This document shows, piece after piece, positions 1 to 6,434 of a DNA stretch of 49,959 nt (position 1 is its first letter; every line of letters starts with the position of its first letter). The position numbers were made by a program, and so were the translations under genes. The stretch is from positions 1 to 49,959 of the IMG/VR virus record IMGVR_UViG_3300050821_002558, one strand, 5' to 3'. Origin of the DNA: a virus. The notes below the pieces were generated by a model. The model was given only the letters and a program-made list of their open reading frames with translations, had not been told where the DNA came from and did no database searches.

Positions 1-21
1 GCCTAGCGGAGGAGCTCGCCC
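1..21. repeat. Terminal direct repeat (circle junction), left copy
   Basis: These 21 bases are identical to 49939-49959. A reading frame that leaves the right edge continues without a stop into the left edge once one copy is removed. The simplest reading is an assembly overlap of a circular or circularly permuted phage genome of about 49,938 bp. The repeat is too short to be a typical packaged terminal redundancy. Confidence 0.9.
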
Positions 22-614
22 GGCAATGGGGGAACATCCTGTGCGGCGTCACCGAGATTGTGCGCCACGGTGGGCACTCGGAGTGCCTCGCCTATGCGTG
101 GGACCTTGAGACCAACTTCCGCGACGAGAAACGCTTCACCGTGCGGCACTGGCGCGACACCCGCCAAGGCGGCTACGCCGTCACCGAGGAGCGCGATATC
201 TACGAGATCGTCGCCAACATGGGCGCCCGCAGGAAGCGCGCGTGCATCCTCGCAGTCATCCCCGGCGACGTGACCGAGGCGGCGGTGAAACAGTGCACCG
301 TCACCCTCACCACGAAAGTGCAGTTGACGCCCGACAAGATCGCGAACCTGTTGGAAAAGTTCGGCAAGTTCACCATCACGAAGGAGCAAATCGAGAAGCG
401 GATCCAACGCCGCCTGGATGCGCTCACGCCGGCGCTGTATGTGGCCCTGGGCAAAATCTGGAACTCACTCACCGACGGCATGAGCCAGCCGGGGGACTGG
501 TTTGAAATGCCCGAAGGCGCGCCCACCGGACCGAAGACGGCCACCGACAACGTGCGCGGCAAGCTCTCGGCCAAGCGCGCCGAGGCTGCGCCGCCGAAAG
601 GAGAAGGCGCATGA
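3..614 (+). CDS. Putative recombination (single-strand annealing-type) protein, 3' part across the junction
   Basis: This is the C-terminal 203 codons of a protein of about 304 aa whose 5' part is 49638-49959; frames match exactly when one 21-bp repeat is dropped. Across the junction the text reads GPSIRLAEELARQWGNI, followed by a tryptophan/acidic block (AYAWDLETNF), DIYEIVANMGARRKRACIL and AVIPGDVTEAAV. I know this pattern from a conserved phage protein usually placed beside YqaJ-type exonucleases, as here (48763-49629). An annealing or recombination-mediator role is inferred from that pairing and is not demonstrated. It ends by ATGA overlap with the next gene. Confidence 0.65.
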   Translation, partial: LAEELARQWGNILCGVTEIVRHGGHSECLAYAWDLETNFRDEKRFTVRHWRDTRQGGYAVTEERDIYEIVANMGARRKRACILAVIPGDVTEAAVKQCTVTLTTKVQLTPDKIANLLEKFGKFTITKEQIEKRIQRRLDALTPALYVALGKIWNSLTDGMSQPGDWFEMPEGAPTGPKTATDNVRGKLSAKRAEAAPPKGEGA

Positions 615-937
615 AGGCCAGGGTCGCCATGTACGTTTGGCTTCAGTACCCGGACTGGGATGCGCAGCCGATGATCGAGCGCGACGTCGCACGCCCGGAA
701 CATGTGCGCATCACCGAATTTGTCGAGGTCGATTTTCCCGACTTGCCACCGGATAACCTCGTCGCGGAGAAGCTCACGACACTGCAAGCCGACCGCACGC
801 AAACGGTCGAGAGGTTCACGCGGCAACTCAAGCGCATCGACGAACAGATCGCCGAGCTTCAAGCCCTGCCAGGGCCGCAAAGCACCGGCGCCCCGAGTGA
901 CTCACAGTCTGACGGAGTAGAGGCCGCCGCACTGTAG
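611..937 (+). CDS. Hypothetical protein, coiled-coil C-terminus
   Basis: A 108-aa protein translationally coupled to the recombination gene by an ATGA overlap. Residues about 50-87 (VAEKLTTLQADRTQTVERFT onward) are rich in E, Q, L and R with heptad-like spacing, suggesting a coiled coil. The last 20 residues are Ser/Gly/Ala-rich. No family is recognised. Its position downstream of the exonuclease/annealing pair, and directly before a terminator, suggests it closes the recombination transcription unit. Confidence 0.75.
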   Translation: MKARVAMYVWLQYPDWDAQPMIERDVARPEHVRITEFVEVDFPDLPPDNLVAEKLTTLQADRTQTVERFTRQLKRIDEQIAELQALPGPQSTGAPSDSQSDGVEAAAL

Positions 938-944
938 GAGCACG

Positions 945-1004
945 CCCGCGTCGCTGCGGTGTTTAACATGGCAGTTGGCCGCAGCGGCGCGGGTTTCCTT
1001 GTTT
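945..1004 (+). terminator. Intrinsic terminator
   Basis: A 15-bp stem pairs CCCGCGTCGCTGCGG (945-959) with CCGCAGCGGCGCGGG (979-993); the only non-Watson-Crick pair is one T-G. The loop is 19 nt and the stem is followed directly by tttccttgttt (994-1004). It lies in the gap between the 611-937 gene and the exonuclease gene and is oriented rightward. Confidence 0.75.
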
Positions 1005-1023
1005 CAAGGGTAAGGGGAACCCC

Positions 1024-1722
1024 ATGCGCGCGATCATTCTCGACGTCGAGACAACGGGCATCGTAGAGCCGCAGGTGATCGAACTGGCCTACATGGGCCC
1101 GCTCGAGTTCGGCAACACGCCGCAACCGGTGCAGCGCCTACGCTTCAAGCCGAGCAAGCCGATCAGTACCGGCGCGCTCGCCACGCACCACATTATCGCG
1201 GAGGACCTCGTCAACGAACCGCCGTGGCCGGGCACCTGGCCGCTGCCGTTAGGCTCGGACTTCCTCATCGCTCACAACGTGGACTTCGACTGGCAGGCGA
1301 TCGGCTCGCCCCAGGTGCGGCGCATTTGCACGCTCACGCTCGCGCGTAACCTGTGGCCGGAAGTGGATTCGCACTCGCTCGCGGCGCTCATCTACCAGTT
1401 CTTCCCCCACCGCGAGGCGCGCGAGCTGCTGCGCAATGCGCACGACGCCGGCACCGACGTGGAACTGTGCACGCTGCTGCTGGTGCAACTCTTCGCGATG
1501 CTCCCGCCGATGAGTTCGTGGGAAGAGTTGTGGCAACACTCCGAGCGCGCGCGCGTCCCGACTCGCTTCACCTTCGGCAAGTACGGGCCCGCCGACGGCA
1601 AACCCGGCCGACTCATTACGGAGATCCGCCGCTCGGACCCCGGCTACGTCGAGTGGTGCCTCTACAAGTGCGACATGTGCCGCGATGAGTACTGGCAGCG
1701 GGCGCTGCGGGGGCAGGCGTGA
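1024..1722 (+). CDS. ExoX-like DEDDh 3'-5' exonuclease
   Basis: A 232-aa protein of the DnaQ-like DEDDh superfamily. The ExoI motif is at residues 7-11 (D7 and E9 in LDVETTG), ExoII around D88 in AHNVDFDW, and ExoIII as H140 and D145 in NAHDAGTDVEL, which gives the HxxxxD spacing of the DEDDh group. The C-terminal segment TFGKYG...DPGYVEWCLY (about 188-212) matches the accessory region of E. coli ExoX. It would degrade single-stranded DNA 3'-5' in recombination, repair or nucleotide recycling. The leader aagggtaaggggaacccc gives a good ribosome site. Confidence 0.9.
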   Translation: MRAIILDVETTGIVEPQVIELAYMGPLEFGNTPQPVQRLRFKPSKPISTGALATHHIIAEDLVNEPPWPGTWPLPLGSDFLIAHNVDFDWQAIGSPQVRRICTLTLARNLWPEVDSHSLAALIYQFFPHREARELLRNAHDAGTDVELCTLLLVQLFAMLPPMSSWEELWQHSERARVPTRFTFGKYGPADGKPGRLITEIRRSDPGYVEWCLYKCDMCRDEYWQRALRGQA

Positions 1723-1925
1723 ACCGCCCCCTCCCGTCCGCGCCGCCGTTGTGGAAGCTCGTCGCGCGGGCTATTGAGATAATCGACGATCACCACGCGA
1801 CGCTGGTCGAGTCCAACACGTCACTCGATGGCAAGATTCACGATATACGCGAGCGGCGCGAAGTGGCGAAGCTCGCCAAGTGGCTCGCGGATGCGCGGGC
1901 CGAACTCTTCAAACGGTCGCCGTGA
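1719..1925 (+). CDS. Small hypothetical protein
   Basis: 68 aa, GTG start overlapping the exonuclease stop (GTGA). It is helical and charged (IRERREVAKLAKWLADARAE) with no recognised domain. It ends by GTGA overlap with the cytosine methyltransferase gene, so it is probably co-translated with it. Confidence 0.7.
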   Translation: MNRPLPSAPPLWKLVARAIEIIDDHHATLVESNTSLDGKIHDIRERREVAKLAKWLADARAELFKRSP

Positions 1926-2917
1926 ATGCGCTCGACACCTTCAGCGGAATCGGCGGCTTCGCTCTCGGGCTCGAGCGGGCCGGAATCAACACCGTCGCCT
2001 TCTGCGAAAAGGACCGATTCTGCCGCGCCGTCCTCGCCCGACGCTGGCCCGGCGTTCCATGCTTTGACGACATTCGAGGACTCACCGCAGACGGATTGGC
2101 TCGGCTTGGACGAATCGATTTGCTCTCGGGCGGAGTTCCTTGCCAGCCGGCGAGCCTTGCGGGAAGCCGACGAGGAAGCGCCGACGAGCGCTGGCTATGG
2201 CCTGCGTTCTTTGACGTTGTACGAATATCTGGCGCCACGTGGGTCCTGGCGGAGAATCCTCTCGGACTCATTAGCCTTGAGCCTGACGGGCTGCACTGGG
2301 TCTGCGGGACATTTCGAGACCTCGGTTACGAGCCGTGGCCGCTCATCATCTCCGCTAACGACGTGGGTGCCCCACACCTGCGGCGGCGAGTCTGGATCAT
2401 TGCTGCCCACACCGAGCGCCTCGAGTTACGGCACCACGAACAACGGGCAGCGCGGGGACGGCACGACGTACCGAACAGCTGGCACCCCGAGTTTGGAAAC
2501 GATGGCGCGGCACAATCTGTGGCCGACACCGACAGCGGGGGACTCGAAGTCGAGCGGCTCGAGGAACACGCCCGAGTCGCAGGCACACCCAGGCACGAGC
2601 CTGACGGATGCGGTGAGAGGGGACGGCGGCACAGGACGGATCCGGGGCGAACAGAAGTTGTCCGCGCGGGCGAAGAACTGGTCGACGCCGATAGCGCGCG
2701 ACGCGGGGACGTACAAGCAAGCGGCCTACATGCCCGGACACACGGGCGGGGAACAACTCACGCGTCAGGTTGGTGGGACATTGAACCCGACGTGGGTCGA
2801 GTGGCTCATGGGGTTCCCGTTAGGGTGGACCGCCTTAGAGCCCTGGGCAATGCCTGCGTCCCGCAAATCGTCGAAGCGCTCGGGCGGGCGATCCTCGAAG
2901 CGAGCGAAGCGCCGTGA
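1922..2917 (+). CDS. dcm: DNA (cytosine-5) methyltransferase, Dcm family
   Basis: 331 aa from GTG 1922, chosen because GTGA overlaps the upstream stop; an ATG-like start at 1880 is inside the previous gene. Motif I is DTFSGIGGF (5-13), motif IV GGVPCQPAS with catalytic Cys at about 74, motif VI appears as AENPL (110-114), motif VIII as LRRRVWIIA (153-161), and motif X as DRLRALGNACVPQIVEALG near the end. The variable target-recognition region is about residues 165-285. The enzyme would methylate C5 of cytosine in phage DNA, probably against host restriction. The whole gene is overlapped in the +1 frame by 1926-2921. Confidence 0.93.
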   Translation: MNALDTFSGIGGFALGLERAGINTVAFCEKDRFCRAVLARRWPGVPCFDDIRGLTADGLARLGRIDLLSGGVPCQPASLAGSRRGSADERWLWPAFFDVVRISGATWVLAENPLGLISLEPDGLHWVCGTFRDLGYEPWPLIISANDVGAPHLRRRVWIIAAHTERLELRHHEQRAARGRHDVPNSWHPEFGNDGAAQSVADTDSGGLEVERLEEHARVAGTPRHEPDGCGERGRRHRTDPGRTEVVRAGEELVDADSARRGDVQASGLHARTHGRGTTHASGWWDIEPDVGRVAHGVPVRVDRLRALGNACVPQIVEALGRAILEASEAP

Positions 2918-2921
2918 GTGA
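1926..2921 (+). CDS. Overprinted protein coextensive with dcm (+1 frame), conserved WLMGFP-type family
   Basis: 331 aa, ATG 1926, four bases after the dcm start, ending four bases after the dcm stop. It is Ser/Thr/Pro-rich in the middle with two SLLPTPSAS / LWPTPTAGD blocks (about 160-200) and ends NPTWVEWLMGFPLGWTALEP (about 287-306). I recall this text as a phage protein family annotated near cytosine methyltransferases, sometimes as a separate gene. The C-terminal signature is the +1 reading of Dcm motif X, so the family may have arisen by overprinting. Long shadow frames are common in GC-rich DNA, so the case rests on the family match. Function unknown. Confidence 0.6.
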   Translation: MRSTPSAESAASLSGSSGPESTPSPSAKRTDSAAPSSPDAGPAFHALTTFEDSPQTDWLGLDESICSRAEFLASRRALREADEEAPTSAGYGLRSLTLYEYLAPRGSWRRILSDSLALSLTGCTGSAGHFETSVTSRGRSSSPLTTWVPHTCGGESGSLLPTPSASSYGTTNNGQRGDGTTYRTAGTPSLETMARHNLWPTPTAGDSKSSGSRNTPESQAHPGTSLTDAVRGDGGTGRIRGEQKLSARAKNWSTPIARDAGTYKQAAYMPGHTGGEQLTRQVGGTLNPTWVEWLMGFPLGWTALEPWAMPASRKSSKRSGGRSSKRAKRRE

Positions 2922-3036
2922 CACAGCGATGCCCGACTGTGCAAATGCCCAACTCCTGCACGATGCGGCGGTCGTGGCGATTACGCTGTTGGTGCTCGCC
3001 ATCATGCTCATCGCTTGGTGGGCGTCGCGGCCGTGA
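2914..3036 (+). CDS. Membrane microprotein, 40 aa
   Basis: GTG 2914 overlaps the dcm stop (GTGA) and the stop overlaps the GTG of the next methyltransferase (GTGA at 3033). A single transmembrane segment runs through VVAITLLVLAIMLIAWWA (about residues 20-37), with a short polar N-terminus. No family is recognised. The perfect overlaps at both ends are the main evidence that it is translated. Confidence 0.65.
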   Translation: MSDTAMPDCANAQLLHDAAVVAITLLVLAIMLIAWWASRP

Positions 3037-4223
3037 CCGACCTCCTCAACCGCACGCACCTGGGCGACTGCCGCGAGCTCATGCGCTCCTTCGCCGGCGA
3101 CGGGGTGCGGGTGCAGTGCATCGTCACGTCGCCGCCCTACTGGGGGCTGCGCAATTATGGGGTGCCGGGCCAGCTCGGGCTCGAGCGCACATGGCAGCGC
3201 CACGTCGCCATCATGCGCGGGGTGTTCCGCCTCGCGCGTGAACTCCTCACCGAGGACGGCACGCTGTGGCTCAACTACGGCGATTCCTACCACTCGCCGC
3301 GTTTGAACGGCGGAGTCGGCGTCAATTCAACGATCAACGGAAAGGAAGGCCAGGCCGCCTACCGCGACGCGCAGCGCGCGCAGCACTCGCCGAAGCAATT
3401 GGAAAACGCCGGCAGCCTTCAGGGGCTCGGCCCGAACCGGCGCCAGCGACAGCGCGGCATCAAGCCGAAGGACTTGATCGGGATGCCCTGGCGCGTCGCC
3501 TTCGCGCTTCAGGCGGACGGGTGGTACCTGCGCTCGGATATCGTGTGGCACAAGCCCAACCCGATGCCCGAGTCGGTCTACGATCGCCCGACGAAGGCGC
3601 ACGAGTACGTGTTCCTCCTGTCGCGCTCGGAGCGCTACTACTACGACGCGACCGCGATCGCCGAGCCCTCGAGCATTCACTCGCACCGGCGGGCGGACAT
3701 GCAAAGCAAGGGAGTGCGCACCGGGCGGCACTACCTCAGGGCGAAGCCGGGCGGCGTGAACGCGAAGATCCGCCAGCCCTTCGTGTCCGGGTGGGCACAA
3801 GGTCCGGGCTCACACCTGCCCGTCAATCACGGCCAGCGCAAGAAGAAACAAGACGCGGGGCAGCAGCTCGGCGGGGGCGACCGCATGACTGGCTTTAATG
3901 AGCGGTGGCGAACAAAGCAAAACGCGAGCTTCTCGGCGGCCGTCACCGATCTCGTCGAGACGCGCAACGCCCGCACCGTGTGGACGATTCCCACGCAGCC
4001 CTTCGCCGGCGCGCACTTCGCGACCTTCCCCGAGGAACTCGTGAAGCGCTGCATCCTGGCGGGCACGCGGCCAGGTGACACGGTGTTGGACCCCTTCATG
4101 GGATCGGGCACGGTCGGCAAGGTGGCGACCGACCTCGGGCGTAATTTCATCGGCTGCGAACTGTCGGCCGAGTACCTGAAGCTGCACGAACAGCGGCGCA
4201 CCACGACGGGACTGCCGCTATGA
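3033..4223 (+). CDS. DNA methyltransferase, N4-cytosine/N6-adenine beta class
   Basis: 396 aa from GTG 3033 (GTGA overlap; the upstream start at 3015 lies in the membrane gene). Motif IV is TSPPYWGLRNYG (about 33-44) and motif I, VLDPFMGSGTVGKVA, comes near the C-terminus, the beta-class order. SPPY is most often seen in m4C enzymes, but m6A is possible. NARTVWTIPTQPFAGAHFATFP matches the conserved region before motif I. It probably protects or marks phage DNA; no cognate endonuclease is adjacent. Confidence 0.92.
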   Translation: MTDLLNRTHLGDCRELMRSFAGDGVRVQCIVTSPPYWGLRNYGVPGQLGLERTWQRHVAIMRGVFRLARELLTEDGTLWLNYGDSYHSPRLNGGVGVNSTINGKEGQAAYRDAQRAQHSPKQLENAGSLQGLGPNRRQRQRGIKPKDLIGMPWRVAFALQADGWYLRSDIVWHKPNPMPESVYDRPTKAHEYVFLLSRSERYYYDATAIAEPSSIHSHRRADMQSKGVRTGRHYLRAKPGGVNAKIRQPFVSGWAQGPGSHLPVNHGQRKKKQDAGQQLGGGDRMTGFNERWRTKQNASFSAAVTDLVETRNARTVWTIPTQPFAGAHFATFPEELVKRCILAGTRPGDTVLDPFMGSGTVGKVATDLGRNFIGCELSAEYLKLHEQRRTTTGLPL

Positions 4224-4384
4224 CCGAGCCCGGCCGACTGTGCTTCTGCCTGCGCGCGGGGTGCGGTAAGTTCTTCCGCGCTCCGTCGCCGCCGAGCAAT
4301 TACTGCCCCGAGCACCGGCCGGCGCGCGTGGTGCCGGTCGAGGAGGGCGGGGCGGTGCGCTACGTCATGGAGCCGCGGCGGTGA
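4220..4384 (+). CDS. Small zinc-knuckle-like protein, 54 aa
   Basis: ATG 4220 overlaps the methyltransferase stop (ATGA). The N-terminal half has Cys8, Cys10, Cys15, then Cys29 and His32 (CFCLRAGCGKFFRAP...YCPEH), a plausible C-x4-C-x13-C-x2-H zinc site. No family is recognised. Confidence 0.65.
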   Translation: MTEPGRLCFCLRAGCGKFFRAPSPPSNYCPEHRPARVVPVEEGGAVRYVMEPRR

Positions 4385-4388
4385 GCCG

Positions 4389-4631
4389 GTGGGAATCCTA
4401 GTGAGCTTCGAGGACCTCGACGACACCAGCGAACGGCACGAGCGGCGCATCGTGCGCTGCCAGTCGTGCCGGGCGCGGATCATTTTCCTTACCACGGTGA
4501 ACGGCAAGAAGATGCCCGTCGACGCCGACACGGTAGAGGATGGCGACGAAGTGTACGAGCAAGGCCGCCACGTCTCGCACTTCACCACGTGCGACGATCC
4601 TAATCGGTTCAGCAAGGGGAGGGGCAAATGA
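4389..4631 (+). CDS. Conserved phage zinc-ribbon-like protein
   Basis: 80 aa from GTG 4389; GTG 4401 is an alternative that would remove four residues. It contains RCQSCRARIIFLTT, NGKKMPVDADTV and HVSHFTTC, a conserved phage pattern in which CxxC and a later His/Cys pair could bind zinc. The exact role is unknown. It ends with ATGA overlap to the next gene. Confidence 0.75.
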   Translation: MGILVSFEDLDDTSERHERRIVRCQSCRARIIFLTTVNGKKMPVDADTVEDGDEVYEQGRHVSHFTTCDDPNRFSKGRGK

Positions 4632-4846
4632 CGCGCATCCACGAGGTTTACCTGGGCGACGGCCTGTACAGTTTTCACGAGCCCGAGCGGGAAATGGTGT
4701 GGCTGCGCGCTCCTCGCATCCCGGTCGATCACGCCGTGGGGCTCGAGCCGCCGGTGGTTGATCGGTTCCTGGCGTACCTGTGCGAGCTCGGATACTCCGA
4801 GGCGCTCGAGCGCGCGCTGAGTGAGCACCGAGGGGGCGGCCGATGA
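4628..4846 (+). CDS. Hypothetical protein
   Basis: 72 aa, ATGA-coupled at both ends. The C-terminal half (VVDRFLAYLCELGYSEALER) looks helical. No domain is recognised. Confidence 0.7.
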   Translation: MTRIHEVYLGDGLYSFHEPEREMVWLRAPRIPVDHAVGLEPPVVDRFLAYLCELGYSEALERALSEHRGGGR

Positions 4847-5103
4847 GCGCGTGCAATTGTGGCCGCGAGCACGGATGGCATCATGCGACGTGCCCGGCGC
4901 TACGGACAGAAGAGTTGCCGCGGATTCAAGTCGGTGATCTCGTCAAGTACGTGCCCACGCACGCGCATGGCGACACTCACCACCGGGACTGCGAGATCGG
5001 CGTGGTGCGCCGGATCGGCCACGAGGGCACCGTGTTCGTGTTGTTCAACGGCTGCACGCCGCAGGGCTGCTACCCCGACAGCCTCGTGAGGTTAGCGCGA
5101 TGA
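4843..5103 (+). CDS. Hypothetical Cys/His-rich protein
   Basis: 86 aa, ATGA-coupled. The N-terminus CNCGREHGWHHATCPA (4-19) holds three Cys and several His and resembles a small zinc site. The rest (QVGDLVKYVPTH...GVVRRIG...VFVLFNG) looks like a short beta-barrel of the SH3/KOW sort that ends SLVRL. Nucleic-acid binding is possible but only inferred. Confidence 0.7.
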   Translation: MSACNCGREHGWHHATCPALRTEELPRIQVGDLVKYVPTHAHGDTHHRDCEIGVVRRIGHEGTVFVLFNGCTPQGCYPDSLVRLAR

Positions 5104-5336
5104 AGCTGCTGCCAATGACCGACCAAGAACTCGCCGCGCTCGGCGACAACATATACACCGACGCGCTCCTCATCACCGAGGCGCTCAAGCGCCACCCCGA
5201 CTGCGGCTACGGCGAGGTGCGCCCTGGCTTGGATATCCGTTTCCGGCGCACCCGCGTCGTGGTGCTGTGGCGAAACGAGGAGTGCGCGCTCGCTGGTGAT
5301 CCGCCGCGCCACGAAGTAGAGGGGTTTCCCGCATGA
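5100..5336 (+). CDS. Hypothetical protein
   Basis: 78 aa, ATGA-coupled to its neighbours. It has a helical N-terminal half (MTDQELAALGDNIYTDALLI) and a strand-rich C-terminal half. No family is recognised. Confidence 0.7.
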   Translation: MKLLPMTDQELAALGDNIYTDALLITEALKRHPDCGYGEVRPGLDIRFRRTRVVVLWRNEECALAGDPPRHEVEGFPA

Positions 5337-5542
5337 CACTCGACGAACTCAACACCGGCAACTTCTGCATGCTCACCGCCGGCATGTCTCCGCTGCGCCT
5401 CACGATGTTGAACCCGCCGACGCGCTCGACGTTGTGGACACCCGAGGAGGCGCTCGTCGCGGCCGCGTGGCTGGTGGCGATGGCGGAGCCGTTCTCCTCG
5501 GTGAAGTTCGCCGGCATCCTGCACAAGGTGCAAAGCACGTGA
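5333..5542 (+). CDS. Hypothetical protein
   Basis: 69 aa, ATGA-coupled to the preceding gene. Residues 37-52 (PEEALVAAAWLVAMAE) form a helix. The following 44 nt hold only a very short open frame and the ribosome site (gaggt) of the next gene. Confidence 0.65.
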   Translation: MTLDELNTGNFCMLTAGMSPLRLTMLNPPTRSTLWTPEEALVAAAWLVAMAEPFSSVKFAGILHKVQST

Positions 5543-5586
5543 TGACCGAGAAATTCACCGAGACCTTCGGCTAACGAGGTAAAACC

Positions 5587-5808
5587 ATGAAAACGCGAGA
5601 AGAGCATTTGGCTTGGTGCAAACAGCGCGCGCTTGAGTACATCGATCGCGGCCAGATCACTGAGGGACTTATTTCGATGATGAGAGATATGGGAAAGCAC
5701 CCCGAGACAGCCTCGCCGGCCTTGGATCAGATGACCGCCGGCCTAATGGTGATCGGCGCGCTGAGTACGTTGGAAGAAGCTCGCAAGCACATCAACGGCT
5801 ACCATTAG
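5587..5808 (+). CDS. Conserved phage protein, KTREEHLAWCKQRALEY family
   Basis: 73 aa with ribosome site cgaggt seven bases before ATG. The N-terminus KTREEHLAWCKQRALEYIDR and the later MMRDMGKHPET match a small helical protein that recurs in phages and prophages of proteobacteria. Its function is unknown to me. Confidence 0.8.
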   Translation: MKTREEHLAWCKQRALEYIDRGQITEGLISMMRDMGKHPETASPALDQMTAGLMVIGALSTLEEARKHINGYH

Positions 5809-5827
5809 CTGAAGTGAGATTGAACGG

Positions 5828-5932
5828 TTGACGCGCAAGCTGGCCGAGGTAAGCAACGCGCTGGAGGCCGAAATGGCGATTCAAGCGCCCGAACCGCCTT
5901 TGCCACCGGACGAGACGGACTCAGGCACATGA
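5828..5932 (+). CDS. Possible microprotein, 34 aa
   Basis: TTG start at 5828; its stop overlaps the next ATG (ATGA at 5929). The first 20 residues are helical and charged (LTRKLAEVSNALEAEMAIQA), then Pro-rich. The weak start codon makes it doubtful; the overlap and the helix favour it. Confidence 0.35.
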   Translation: MTRKLAEVSNALEAEMAIQAPEPPLPPDETDSGT

Positions 5933-6198
5933 CACCGGAACAGCACCGCGTCGAGCAGCTCGCGCGCATCTGCGCGATTGCACGCCGGCTCACGCGCGGG
6001 CACCACAGCGAAAAGTACGGCGATCACTACTACGCCATCGACTGCGATGCGTGTCATGTCGTGACGCTCGCGCGTCAGATTCTCAACATTGCGGGCACCA
6101 TCACATGCGAGCACCGCAACCGGATCAGCGGCACGACGGTCGGTGATCCGGTGATATGCCGCGACTGCGGGGAGATCCTATTACATGCTCGCGGTTGA
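5929..6198 (+). CDS. Hypothetical Cys/His-rich protein
   Basis: 89 aa. Two possible metal sites: DCDACHVVTLARQ (about 40-52) and ITCEHRNRISG...VICRDCGEILLH near the C-terminus, which is a zinc-ribbon-like CxxH...CxxC arrangement. No family is recognised. Confidence 0.7.
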   Translation: MTPEQHRVEQLARICAIARRLTRGHHSEKYGDHYYAIDCDACHVVTLARQILNIAGTITCEHRNRISGTTVGDPVICRDCGEILLHARG

Positions 6199-6225
6199 GA
6201 TCGACGAGCTGCGGAGACACGCACG

Positions 6226-6432
6226 ATGAGTAGCACGCACCGACACGGGCCGGGTGACGGCTGCCAGTTCTGCGGCGGCTTCCCGACGTCGCTGCACCAG
6301 CGCTGCCACCCGTCCGCGCCGCTGCGCGCCGTGGTGACTGCGCCGGGCGTGCTTGAGCTTCGGTGCTACGTGCCCGAGTGCGACCGCCTCGTGATCACCC
6401 TGGCAATCGAAACGTCGAAGCCGAAGCACTAA
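6226..6432 (+). CDS. Small Cys/His protein
   Basis: 68 aa. HRHGPGDGCQFCGG (5-18) followed by HQRC (24-27) suggests a zinc knuckle, and LRCYVPECDR is a second Cys pair. It precedes the ATPase gene by two bases. One of about five small Cys/His proteins in this arm. Confidence 0.7.
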   Translation: MSSTHRHGPGDGCQFCGGFPTSLHQRCHPSAPLRAVVTAPGVLELRCYVPECDRLVITLAIETSKPKH

Positions 6433-6434
6433 CC

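Noticed and set aside
3827-4828. 333-codon minus-strand frame
   Set aside because: It covers the methyltransferase and several coupled small genes on the opposite strand and shows no protein family.
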